Notes under the pieces: generated by a model
Told to the model about the DNA's origin: nothing
The model's database searches: none
The model's input: only the letters and a program-made list of their open reading frames with translations
Program-made: the position numbers and the translations under genes
Shown here: piece by piece, positions 1 through 6,284 of the stretch
Layout of the letters: every line of letters starts with the position of its first letter
Numbering within the stretch: the stretch's first letter is position 1
Source of the DNA: Pseudomonadota bacterium
Lineage (GTDB): Bacteria; Pseudomonadota; Gammaproteobacteria; Burkholderiales; SG8-39
NCBI GenBank assembly: GCA_021825225.1
Contig: JAKAIH010000107.1
Location: 1 to 8,129 of the forward strand
Direction of reading: 5' to 3'
DNA length: 8,129 nt

Positions 1-726
1 TTCGACGCGGTGCACATGGGCATCACCGCCGAGAACGTCGCGGAGAAATGGAACGTTACGCGCGCCCAGCAGGACGAATTCGCGGTGGAAAGCCACCGCC
101 GCGCGATCAACGCGATCCAGAAGGGTCATTTCAAGGAACAGATCCTGCCGATCGAACTGAAGACGCGCCAGGGCGTGACCGTGTTCGACACCGACGAGCA
201 TCCGCGCGCCGACGCCAGCATCGAGGGCATGGCCAAACTCAGAACCGCATTCAAGAAGGACGGCACGGTCACCGCGGGCAATGCCTCCGGCATCAACGAC
301 GGCGCCGCGGCGGTGGTGTTGATGGAAGCGGGGGCCGCGGCGAAGAAAGGCCTGAAGCCGCTGGGGCGGCTGCTCGCCTACGGACACGCCGGCGTCGATC
401 CGAAGTACATGGGCATAGGACCGGTGCCCGCGGTGCAGACGGCACTCGCGCGCGCCGGCCTCAAGGTCAGCGACATGGACGTGATCGAATCGAACGAGGC
501 CTTCGCGGCGCAGGCCTGCGCCGTGGCCAAGGACCTCAAATTCGACCCGGCGAAGACCAACCCCAACGGCGGCGCCGTCGCACTGGGCCATCCGATAGGC
601 GCGACGGGCTGCCTGCTCACGGTCAAGGCGCTGTACGAGCTGCGGCGCGGCGGCGGGCGCTACGCCTTGGTGACCATGTGCATCGGCGGCGGACAGGGCA
701 TCGCCGCGGTGTTCGAGCGCCTGTGA
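1..726 (+). CDS. bktB: Beta-ketothiolase / acetyl-CoA acetyltransferase, C-terminal part (5' end outside window)
   Basis: This is the C-terminal ~241 residues of a thiolase of about 390 residues; the frame is already open at base 1. Thiolases condense or cleave acyl-CoA and acetyl-CoA, in beta-oxidation or in supplying 3-ketoacyl-CoA for polyhydroxyalkanoate. Seen in the sequence: HMGITAENVA at the left edge, the TVTAGNASGINDGAAAV stretch, NEAFAAQ (asparagine codon at 493), the catalytic-histidine motif GHPIGATG (His codon at 589) and the catalytic-cysteine motif MCIGGGQG (Cys codon at 679). The acyl-accepting N-terminal cysteine lies outside the window. The ending GRYALVTMCIGGGQG...FERL resembles Cupriavidus BktB more than PhaA, from memory. 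The BktB-like label is therefore an inference; acetyl-CoA acetyltransferase is the safe call. No intrinsic terminator directly follows the TGA. Confidence 0.93.
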   Translation, partial: FDAVHMGITAENVAEKWNVTRAQQDEFAVESHRRAINAIQKGHFKEQILPIELKTRQGVTVFDTDEHPRADASIEGMAKLRTAFKKDGTVTAGNASGINDGAAAVVLMEAGAAAKKGLKPLGRLLAYGHAGVDPKYMGIGPVPAVQTALARAGLKVSDMDVIESNEAFAAQACAVAKDLKFDPAKTNPNGGAVALGHPIGATGCLLTVKALYELRRGGGRYALVTMCIGGGQGIAAVFERL

Positions 727-760
727 ACATATCGCAATCACGCCCATAGTGCGTTCCGCA

Positions 761-770
761 ACAAATTTGT
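761..770. repeat. 10-bp perfect palindrome ACAAATTTGT
   Basis: ACAAATTTGT is its own reverse complement. It lies 35 bp after the thiolase stop and about 130 bp before the lipoprotein start. It sits in an AT-rich pocket of an otherwise GC-rich region, where a dimeric regulator could bind. No family is recognised and it may be chance. Confidence 0.3.
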
Positions 771-841
771 AACGAGCAGCCTCCGTATACCAACAAGCGC
801 AACAAAAACGTAATTCGTCTGCAACGTCCCTGCCTTATGTT

Positions 842-874
842 GTCAGGGTCTGGCCACGTCGGCTCGACCCTGAC
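842..874. promoter_or_regulatory. Strong hairpin in the leader of the PhoX-like lipoprotein gene
   Basis: The arms GTCAGGGTC (842-850) and GACCCTGAC (866-874) are perfect 9-bp inverted repeats. The stem continues inward after one mismatch (851/865): 852 and 864 form a G-U pair, then GCC (853-855) pairs with GGC (861-863) around the loop ACGTC. It ends 28 bp before the ATG at 903. No T-run follows on either strand, so it is a poor intrinsic terminator. It could be a 5'-UTR structure, an operator, or a rho-type 3' end of the thiolase transcript. The structure is seen directly; its role is inferred. Confidence 0.6.
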
Positions 875-889
875 CATAAAAATCTTATG

Positions 890-896
890 AAGAGGA
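890..896 (+). promoter_or_regulatory. Ribosome binding site of the PhoX-like lipoprotein
   Basis: AAGAGGA lies 6 nt before the ATG at 903. It supports that start over the second in-frame ATG at 909 (Met3), although both give a workable signal peptide. Confidence 0.7.
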
Positions 897-902
897 CAAG
901 CA

Positions 903-3266
903 ATGCAGATGAAAGCGATTTGTATCGCGGTAGCGAGCAGCCTTGCACTCGCCGCCTGCGGTAGCAGCAACGATTCCACACCCACTGCCGCCGCCACACC
1001 AACGCTGACCGGCACCCTTTCGGACTCGGTGGTCAAAGGCGTCAGCTACGTGGGCGCGAACGGGCCCAGCGGATCGACCGGGGCCAATGGCGAGTTCCAG
1101 TACGTCGCTGGCGACAAGATCAGCTTCAAGATCGGCAAGGTCTCACTCGGCACGGTCGACATGGCCAGCACCGCCCTGGGGACGCAGGCCGGCAATCGTG
1201 TGGTTCGCCCGAAGGATCTGGCCGGCGTCACCGACGAAACCGACGTCAAGGCGATCGCCGTCGCCCAGGTGATCCAGACCGCCGCCGGGGCCTCGCCCAC
1301 CGATACCAGCATCGACGTGAGCGTCAACGCGCCGAAATTCTCTGCGCTCGCGGCCGCCACTATCGATTCGCTGGATAAGGCGAAGACGGTACTGGCCGGC
1401 GCGGGCCTGGCGCCCAAGGAGCTGAACAGCGTCGCGCAGCACCTGCTGTCGGCCCCCGCACAGGTGAAATCGGTGGAATTCACTCCTACCGCGGTCGCCG
1501 GACTGACGCCTGCCCAGCGCGCCAGCGCATACACGACGTCCACGGCCAAAGTGACTTACGCCGACGACAGCACCAAGGAATTCCCGCTCTCATACGTGAA
1601 TTTGTTCAACAACATCGACAGCAACAAGACCGCGGACGGATCAGCGGCCGCGTCGATTCGCGACAAAAGCGGCAATATCCTCAAGGATGTCAAGGGCAAG
1701 CCTTATGTGCCGCAAACGCCGGACGCCAACTCGCTGATGAATATCGGCGGCACGCCCTATCTGGTCACCCACTTCGAATACGAGAACAACGACAGCGCGG
1801 GCAACAACTGGTACGGAAAGCTGCCCATGACCATGACGGTGGCCAAACTCAGCCAGAGCGCCACGGACGGCAAGTTCACCGTCGGCTCGATCAAGCCGGT
1901 CGATTTTTCCGCGGTGAATGGCCTGTGGATCCCCTGTGCGGGCAGCCGTTCGCCCTGGAACACCCATCTCGGTTCGGAGGAGTACGAACCGGATGCACGC
2001 TGCGAAGTGGACACGGGCTATGCGGCCGGCAGTTCCTGCACTTCGATGGAATACACCGCGCGCATGGATGCATTCCGCAAGCTCTATGGCGACGCGACCG
2101 CTTCGCCGTACAACTACGGCCGGGTCCCGGAAGTCACCGTCGCCGTGGACGGCAGCAGCACAGCGCAGAAATGGTATACGCTGGGCCGGCTATCGCGCGA
2201 GAAGGCGCAGTTCTTCGGCGATTCGCGCACCGCGATCCAGGGCGATGACGGCACCTACACTTCGCTTACCATGTTCATTGCCGACAAGGCCGCCGATCTG
2301 TCCGCCGGCAGCATCTACGCCGCCAAGTGGAAGCAGGTATCCCCCGCAGGCACTGACGGCGGCAAGGCGACGCTGAGCTGGATAAAGCTCGGCTACGCGA
2401 CACATGCCGACATCAAGAAGGCAGTCGACGCCGGCGTCAAGTTCAGCGACTTGTTTGATGTGGACAGCACCGGCGGCGCGACACCGGTTGCGGGTTACAC
2501 CCGGGTCAAGCATGGGCACGAAGTGGCGACGGTGGAGGACCTGAAGCTGAAAACCGGCACCTACGGCACGACCGGTGTGAGCATCGCGACACTGGCCGCC
2601 TTCCTCGAGACCCGGCGCTACGCCGCCTACATGGGCGCCACCGTCGAGTTCGAGAAGTTCGAGGGCGTGGCGTACAACGCCAGGGATGGCAAAGCCTACG
2701 CCGCGATGACGCGGATGAGCAACGGCATGGAGGACAAATCCACCGATGTCGCCAATGACATCCGGCTGAAAAAGAACAATTCCGGCGCGGTCTACGAATT
2801 GACGCTGGCAAAGAACCAATTCGACAGCAGCGGCACCGCCATCGACAGCGAGTTCGTACCCGTCGTGATGGAGGCATTGGTGGTCGGCGAAGACATGACT
2901 GCTGACGCCGAGGGCAACAGGTCGCAGATCGAGAAAATCGCCAGCCCCGACAATCTGGCGTTCTCGGAACGCATGCGCGTCCTGTTCATCGGCGAGGACA
3001 GCGGCAACCACGTCAACAACTACCTCTGGGCATATCACGTCGACACCAAGAAGCTGGTGCGCATCCTGTCGCTGCCGATGGGCGCGGAATCGACCGGTCT
3101 GCAGGTTGTCGACAACATGAACGGCTACGCCTACATCATGAGCAACTACCAGCATGCGGGCGACAAGAACAGCACCGCCCAGGCGACCTACGACAGCATC
3201 ATCGGCGGCATCAACACCGACAAGGCGGAGGTGGGTTATCTCGGGGGCATGCCGGCGATGCGGTAA
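903..3266 (+). CDS. PhoX/DUF839-family phosphatase-like lipoprotein
   Basis: This 787-residue protein begins with a lipoprotein signal peptide: hydrophobic residues 5-18, then lipobox LAAC with Cys19 as the predicted lipidation site. A low-complexity linker rich in Thr and Ala follows. Residues ~35-140 form a small beta-rich domain (GEFQYVAGD 63-71, FKIGKVSLG 75-83) seen at the N-terminus of other Burkholderiales-type lipoproteins. Residues ~188-787 match the PhoX/DUF839 fold. Its hallmarks are PCAGSRSPW with Cys345, SEE with Glu359/Glu360, FEGVAY with Glu587, TRMSNGMEDKS from 603, GEDSGN 697-702, GAESTG 727-732 and QHAGD 750-754. In characterised PhoX enzymes, equivalent residues hold an Fe/Ca cluster that hydrolyses phosphate monoesters in the periplasm; Cys345 corresponds to the iron-coordinating cysteine. 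Classical PhoX is exported by Tat, whereas this signal has no twin arginine. The second cysteine of the usual TCEE is Ser358 here. The fold is confident; phosphatase activity and membrane side are inferred. It appears to be transcribed alone and ends at a terminator. Confidence 0.85.
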   Translation: MQMKAICIAVASSLALAACGSSNDSTPTAAATPTLTGTLSDSVVKGVSYVGANGPSGSTGANGEFQYVAGDKISFKIGKVSLGTVDMASTALGTQAGNRVVRPKDLAGVTDETDVKAIAVAQVIQTAAGASPTDTSIDVSVNAPKFSALAAATIDSLDKAKTVLAGAGLAPKELNSVAQHLLSAPAQVKSVEFTPTAVAGLTPAQRASAYTTSTAKVTYADDSTKEFPLSYVNLFNNIDSNKTADGSAAASIRDKSGNILKDVKGKPYVPQTPDANSLMNIGGTPYLVTHFEYENNDSAGNNWYGKLPMTMTVAKLSQSATDGKFTVGSIKPVDFSAVNGLWIPCAGSRSPWNTHLGSEEYEPDARCEVDTGYAAGSSCTSMEYTARMDAFRKLYGDATASPYNYGRVPEVTVAVDGSSTAQKWYTLGRLSREKAQFFGDSRTAIQGDDGTYTSLTMFIADKAADLSAGSIYAAKWKQVSPAGTDGGKATLSWIKLGYATHADIKKAVDAGVKFSDLFDVDSTGGATPVAGYTRVKHGHEVATVEDLKLKTGTYGTTGVSIATLAAFLETRRYAAYMGATVEFEKFEGVAYNARDGKAYAAMTRMSNGMEDKSTDVANDIRLKKNNSGAVYELTLAKNQFDSSGTAIDSEFVPVVMEALVVGEDMTADAEGNRSQIEKIASPDNLAFSERMRVLFIGEDSGNHVNNYLWAYHVDTKKLVRILSLPMGAESTGLQVVDNMNGYAYIMSNYQHAGDKNSTAQATYDSIIGGINTDKAEVGYLGGMPAMR

Positions 3267-3290
3267 GCGCGGGCGCTTGAGTCGGCTCAA
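3265..3290 (+). repeat. Two small hairpins directly after the lipoprotein stop
   Basis: AAGCGC-GG-GCGCTT (3265-3278) overlaps the stop codon by two bases. TTGAG-TCGG-CTCAA (3277-3290) follows immediately and shares two bases with it, so both cannot form fully at once. They precede the main terminator and may protect the 3' end. They are short, so chance is possible. Confidence 0.35.
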
Positions 3291-3293
3291 TGG

Positions 3294-3327
3294 AAGCCGC
3301 GGGCATTCGAGGCCGCGGCTTTCTTTT
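3294..3327 (+). terminator. Intrinsic terminator of the PhoX-like lipoprotein gene
   Basis: AAGCCGCGG (3294-3302) and CCGCGGCTT (3313-3321) form a perfect 9-bp GC-rich stem with a 10-nt loop. TCTTTT follows at once. It begins 28 bp after the TAA. On the - strand the U-tract is poor, so it probably works only for the rightward transcript. Confidence 0.85.
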
Positions 3328-3406
3328 GGCCTCCTCGTTCAGATTAGGGCCGGTTGACATTCACTGCATGATTGGGTGGACCGCTCAGGCCGGTGCCCAG
3401 ATCCAG

Positions 3407-3427
3407 CGTGTCCGATTGCCGGACGCG
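3407..3427 (-). terminator. Hairpin just downstream of the PilZ gene (possible transcript end)
   Basis: GTCCG (3410-3414) and CGGAC (3420-3424) pair around a 5-nt loop. Two outer pairs, 3407/3427 and 3408/3426, extend the stem past position 3409/3425, which is G-U on one strand and a mismatch on the other. On the - strand it lies 7 nt after the PilZ stop codon. No T-run follows, so if it ends the leftward transcript it would need Rho or act as a 3' stabiliser. Confidence 0.35.
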
Positions 3428-3433
3428 GGGCAG

Positions 3434-3895
3434 TCAAACCGCCGTGATCGGATCAGCAGGCTGCGTGCGTATTGAACGGCGCAGGACCTGCATGTTCGCC
3501 CCACCCGCCGACGGCATCGGATCCGCGCGGAAGCCGGCCTCGATCAAGTCGGGCAAGCTACGCGCCGCCAGGTCCGCGGCGTCCGGCCGCATTCCGATGA
3601 GGCGGTACAAACTCCCCTTGGCATATTGATCGACGATGTCGATCTGCAGTCCGATATTCTGCCCCGAACGGTAGGCCAGCCGGGCGCGCACTTCGAATGC
3701 CTGGTTGCCCTTCGCCGTCAGCACACGCAGCCGCGTTCGATCTCCCAATTGGATTTCGACCTTTCCGTCGAGCCTGAGCAATGCTCCCTGTTCGGAGATG
3801 TCGATCAGCGTCCCTTCATAAATGCGCGGCAAGCAGACCAGGACGGCGTCTGCGCGAGCGCTGAACCGGGAAAACCGCCGAGCGTCGTTTTGCAT
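3434..3895 (-). CDS. PilZ domain protein (putative c-di-GMP receptor)
   Basis: This 153-residue soluble protein has one PilZ domain. Both halves of the c-di-GMP-binding signature are present: RxxxR at Arg6-Arg10 (RRFSR) and DxSxxG at Asp32-Gly37 (DISEQG). The beta-barrel pattern runs to about residue 105 (for example LGDRTRLRV and YRSGQNIGLQI). The last ~45 residues are a Pro/Arg-rich tail with no recognised domain. PilZ proteins bind cyclic di-GMP and change motility, polysaccharide export or partner enzymes; no partner can be named here. The frame stays open far upstream, but the ATG at 3895 is chosen because GGAGA stands 9 nt before it and the signature begins at residue 6. It follows the hydrolase gene after a 58-bp gap and may have its own promoter. 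Confidence 0.88.
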   Translation of the reverse strand: MQNDARRFSRFSARADAVLVCLPRIYEGTLIDISEQGALLRLDGKVEIQLGDRTRLRVLTAKGNQAFEVRARLAYRSGQNIGLQIDIVDQYAKGSLYRLIGMRPDAADLAARSLPDLIEAGFRADPMPSAGGANMQVLRRSIRTQPADPITAV

Positions 3896-3904
3896 ATGCC
3901 TGCT

Positions 3905-3909
3905 TCTCC
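3905..3909 (-). promoter_or_regulatory. Ribosome binding site of the PilZ gene
   Basis: GGAGA on the - strand, 9 nt before the ATG at 3895. It decides this start within a frame that stays open much further upstream. Confidence 0.6.
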
Positions 3910-3937
3910 GGAAAATTTCGGTATGAATATGCTGCGC

Positions 3938-3951
3938 CCGCATCGTTGCGG
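3938..3951. repeat. Short hairpin between the hydrolase and PilZ genes
   Basis: CCGCA-TCGT-TGCGG is a 5-bp stem with a 4-nt loop in the 58-bp spacer, 2 bp from the hydrolase stop. TTTT follows only on the + strand, where there is no gene to end. On the - strand it could weakly attenuate or process the transcript between the two genes. Confidence 0.3.
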
Positions 3952-3953
3952 TT

Positions 3954-4703
3954 TTATGAAGCGGCTGCGAGCCAGGCGCACACCTGCCGCGCCACCCAGG
4001 CGGGATCGTCCAGCGGCAGATCGTGACCTGCGTCCGGATGGATCGCGAAGGCGGTTTCCCAGCGGGTGGCGAGGTGAGCGGAACAGCGCGGGTCCACCAG
4101 CGCGTCCCGCGCACTGGCCAGCACCAGCACCGGCGCGGCCGGCCTGCGCGCGGGGGCGCGATAGCGTGCGGCGGCGAGCAGCTGACGCAGCGCATTGCGG
4201 CGCGACACCGGGCATTCGCGCCGATACGCGAGCCAGGCATCGAGGATCGCTGCCTGCTCGTCCCCGCCCCGGCTGGTCAGTCGCAGGATCGCGCGCTCCT
4301 GCTGTTGCGGGTTTCCGCCGACCAGCGTCAGCAGCGCCGGATAAGCTCCCGGCCTGAGCCGCCGGTAGAACGGATCGACGCCGCGCAGGCTGGAATTGAT
4401 CAGCACACAGCCGCGCAGTTCCTGCGGATACATCGAATCCCAGGCAACCGCCACCATGCCGCCCATGGACAAACCGAGCAGATGATACGGCGGCGCCATG
4501 CCGCGGGCGGAGAGCTCGCCGCGGCAGCATTCGACCATCTGCCCGATGCTGCACGGACTGCGCGAACGGTACAGGCGGCCGTTTCCGGGCAGATCGAGGC
4601 TCACCACCTGCGCTGCCGGAAGCTGCGCGCGCAACAGCGCCGGAAACCCGCCCCAATGGCGCGTCTCGCGCATCAGCCCGCGCAGCAACACCCAGCTAGT
4701 CAT
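3954..4703 (-). CDS. Alpha/beta hydrolase (BioH/MenH-like fold)
   Basis: This 249-residue cytoplasmic hydrolase has no signal peptide. The triad is visible: nucleophile Ser79 in the elbow GLSMGG, Asp200 in SARDALVDP (Asp204 is the alternative) and His227 in DAGHDLP. The start WVLLRGLMRETRHWGGF and the strand VVSLDLPGNG (33-42) are typical of the fold, with the oxyanion region near residues 8-10. The length is normal for a single-domain member with a small cap at ~105-185. Substrates of this superfamily include carboxylesters, lipids and thioesters and cannot be read from sequence. BioH-like pimeloyl esterase is possible but no biotin gene is nearby. The gene starts 12 bp after the M14 peptidase stop and the ribosome site AAGGA fills that gap, so the two are almost certainly co-transcribed and perhaps translationally coupled. 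Such pairing suggests a shared pathway, which is inference. Confidence 0.85.
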   Translation of the reverse strand: MTSWVLLRGLMRETRHWGGFPALLRAQLPAAQVVSLDLPGNGRLYRSRSPCSIGQMVECCRGELSARGMAPPYHLLGLSMGGMVAVAWDSMYPQELRGCVLINSSLRGVDPFYRRLRPGAYPALLTLVGGNPQQQERAILRLTSRGGDEQAAILDAWLAYRRECPVSRRNALRQLLAAARYRAPARRPAAPVLVLASARDALVDPRCSAHLATRWETAFAIHPDAGHDLPLDDPAWVARQVCAWLAAAS

Positions 4704-4715
4704 GCGGCTGTCCTT

Positions 4716-5735
4716 TCAGTACCAGCGCTCGACTGCGTCTTGCCGGTGGCGCGCGCGCTCGGTGCGGGCCGGCAGCCAGACGCGGTGCGAGGCGGCCGCG
4801 CGCACGAGAAAATCCATCCACAGCAAATGGCTGCGCAGCACCCGCTGCAGGCGGTGGGCCGGCAGGGGATTGAAAATTCCCAGTCGGGAAAACATTTGCC
4901 GCGGGCTCTTTTTGATCCACAGCCAGGATCCCATTTCCAGCGTCAGCGGCAGGAACACGCTTTGTTCGCGCTGCAGCGCTTCCAGGTAAAGGTGATCCCA
5001 AAGATCGCCGTGCGCGAGGTAATGCCGGCATTGCGGTTCGAACACGTAGTTGTGATGCGGATAGGTCTCGTCGAACAGGCGATGCAGGGCATCGATCTCC
5101 GGCAGATGGCGAATGGGTTCGGCGGTGTGCGCGTAGGGAAACCAGATGCGGTCGCGCAGACCGAAGCCGGAGTGGCAGTCGAGCGCCAGGCTGAATTCCC
5201 GGCCGAACAGTTCTTGCTGCACCACGTCGCAGACTGCCCTGCTCTCGATTTCCATATCTTCATCCGCGCTGCCGCGGTACCAGGGCAGGCGCGCGCTGAA
5301 GCGCTGGCCTCCGTACAGGAACGCCACCTTGTGCGCCGATTCCACCGGGGCGTTGCGCATCAGGTCGACGCCGCGCGGATTGCAGCGCGTGCCGCGCCAC
5401 ATGCCGCCCGGATTCACCAAGGGCATGAAAACGAGTCGGACCGACGCCAGCTGCCGCTGCAGCAGATGATCCCAGCGCAGGCGCCCGATCAGGCTGTGCA
5501 GATAGGACAGCAGCACCTGCGTACCGATGCGCTCCAGGCCGTGGATCCCGGCGAAGAAGCCGACGCCGGGCACCTCGCGGCTGGGATTTCCCAGGCACAG
5601 CACATGGACCGGAAAGTGGCGCCCGTCGGCCTCGACCTCGCAGACCGAGCGGACTTGCAGATGAGGCATCCCGTCTTTGATGATCCGCTCTAGCTCGAGC
5701 AGTTCCGGGAGCTCGTGTTCCGAGGGAATATGCAA
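4716..5735 (-). CDS. M14-family zinc carboxypeptidase
   Basis: This protein of about 339 residues is a metallo-carboxypeptidase-like enzyme. Numbered from the TTG at 5735, zinc ligands are His65 and Glu68 (GIHGLERIG) and His188 (DCHSGFG). The general base is Glu267 in LTLEMGSW. Substrate-arginine motifs appear as NPGGM...TRCNPRGVDLMRN. There is no signal peptide, so a cytoplasmic role is likely. This subgroup is conserved, with LPWYRG, RDRIWFPYA, HGDLWD and a C-terminal RVLR-H block, but I know of no proven substrate; related M14 enzymes act on peptides, muropeptides or amidated amino acids. Start choice: the frame extends to a GTG at 5777, but that would overlap the PAP2 gene by 35 bp and its residues look like PAP2 antiframe. 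The TTG falls 7 bp after the PAP2 stop and matches the usual N-terminus of homologues as I recall them. No candidate has a good ribosome site. Confidence 0.85.
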   Translation of the reverse strand: MHIPSEHELPELLELERIIKDGMPHLQVRSVCEVEADGRHFPVHVLCLGNPSREVPGVGFFAGIHGLERIGTQVLLSYLHSLIGRLRWDHLLQRQLASVRLVFMPLVNPGGMWRGTRCNPRGVDLMRNAPVESAHKVAFLYGGQRFSARLPWYRGSADEDMEIESRAVCDVVQQELFGREFSLALDCHSGFGLRDRIWFPYAHTAEPIRHLPEIDALHRLFDETYPHHNYVFEPQCRHYLAHGDLWDHLYLEALQREQSVFLPLTLEMGSWLWIKKSPRQMFSRLGIFNPLPAHRLQRVLRSHLLWMDFLVRAAASHRVWLPARTERARHRQDAVERWY

Positions 5736-5742
5736 AGGCGGA

Positions 5743-6273
5743 TTACACCAGCAGCACGGCGTGTGCGACACCCGCACCTATCGCCGCGCCCGCGAGCACG
5801 TCGCTGGGATAATGCAGGCCGAGAACCACGCGCGAAACGGCTACCAGCAGCGTGAACGGCACCAGCAGGGGCGCGAGTGCGGGAACATGGAACACGGCGA
5901 CGACGGTGAATGCCACCGCGTGCAGCGTGTGCCCTGAGGGAAAGCTGAACGCATCGAGCGGGGCTATCCCCGCCTGGATGCCGCGCAGAACCTGGTACGG
6001 GCGCGGCCGCGTGGTCTTCGATTTGAGCAGCTTATAGATCGCGAGGCCGATGGCGCCGGCGGCAAGCATACGCAGCGAGACTTCCATCCCTGCCCGGCCC
6101 CGGGTGATGCTCAACACGAGCATCAACGCGTACCAGAACACGCCGTTGCCGAGCCGGCTTACCAGGCGCAACAGGATACGCACCGGAGCAAGGCCGACGC
6201 TGGCGTTGAGGCGCCGTGTCCAGCGCCGGTCCCATTCGAGCAGCGATTCGAAGGCAGCGGCGCGCAGTTGCAT
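5743..6273 (-). CDS. PAP2-family membrane lipid phosphatase
   Basis: This 176-residue integral membrane phosphatase shows all three PAP2 signature motifs: KxxxxxxRP (Lys84-Pro92), PSGH (112-115) and SRxxxxxHxxxD (Ser147, Arg148, His154, Asp158). His154 is the expected phospho-acceptor nucleophile and His115 the acid. Hydrophobic segments around 44-56, 66-80, 117-130, 133-150 and 159-176 give the usual multi-helix fold, with the active site normally at the periplasmic face. Substrates in this family include phosphatidate, phosphatidylglycerol phosphate and undecaprenyl diphosphate. The neighbouring dgkA and glycosyltransferase favour a lipid substrate but do not decide which. The frame stays open upstream, but the ATG at 6273 is chosen because it is 11 bp after the glycosyltransferase stop and gives a normal-length protein. 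Its ribosome site is weak, which suggests translational coupling. Confidence 0.9.
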   Translation of the reverse strand: MQLRAAAFESLLEWDRRWTRRLNASVGLAPVRILLRLVSRLGNGVFWYALMLVLSITRGRAGMEVSLRMLAAGAIGLAIYKLLKSKTTRPRPYQVLRGIQAGIAPLDAFSFPSGHTLHAVAFTVVAVFHVPALAPLLVPFTLLVAVSRVVLGLHYPSDVLAGAAIGAGVAHAVLLV

Positions 6274-6284
6274 GGCGATCGGGC

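Noticed and set aside
767..791. Possible promoter TTGTAA ... TATACC upstream of the lipoprotein gene
   Set aside because: The spacing between the hexamers is only 13 bp, too short for a normal sigma-70 promoter.
2190..3290. 366-codon open frame on the - strand under the PhoX-like gene
   Set aside because: It is antisense to a conserved PhoX domain and its Val/His/Asp-rich translation resembles no family. It would also run through the terminator.
3290..3629. Small + strand open frames in the convergent region between the lipoprotein and PilZ genes
   Set aside because: They start inside or after the terminator, lack ribosome sites and overlap PilZ in antisense. I see no gene in 3328-3433.
4023..5693. 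Very long open frame on the + strand (556 codons) across the hydrolase and M14 genes
   Set aside because: It is antisense to two genes with full catalytic motifs. Its translation is rich in Arg, Gln, Ala and His without a recognisable domain, typical of an antisense frame in GC-rich DNA.
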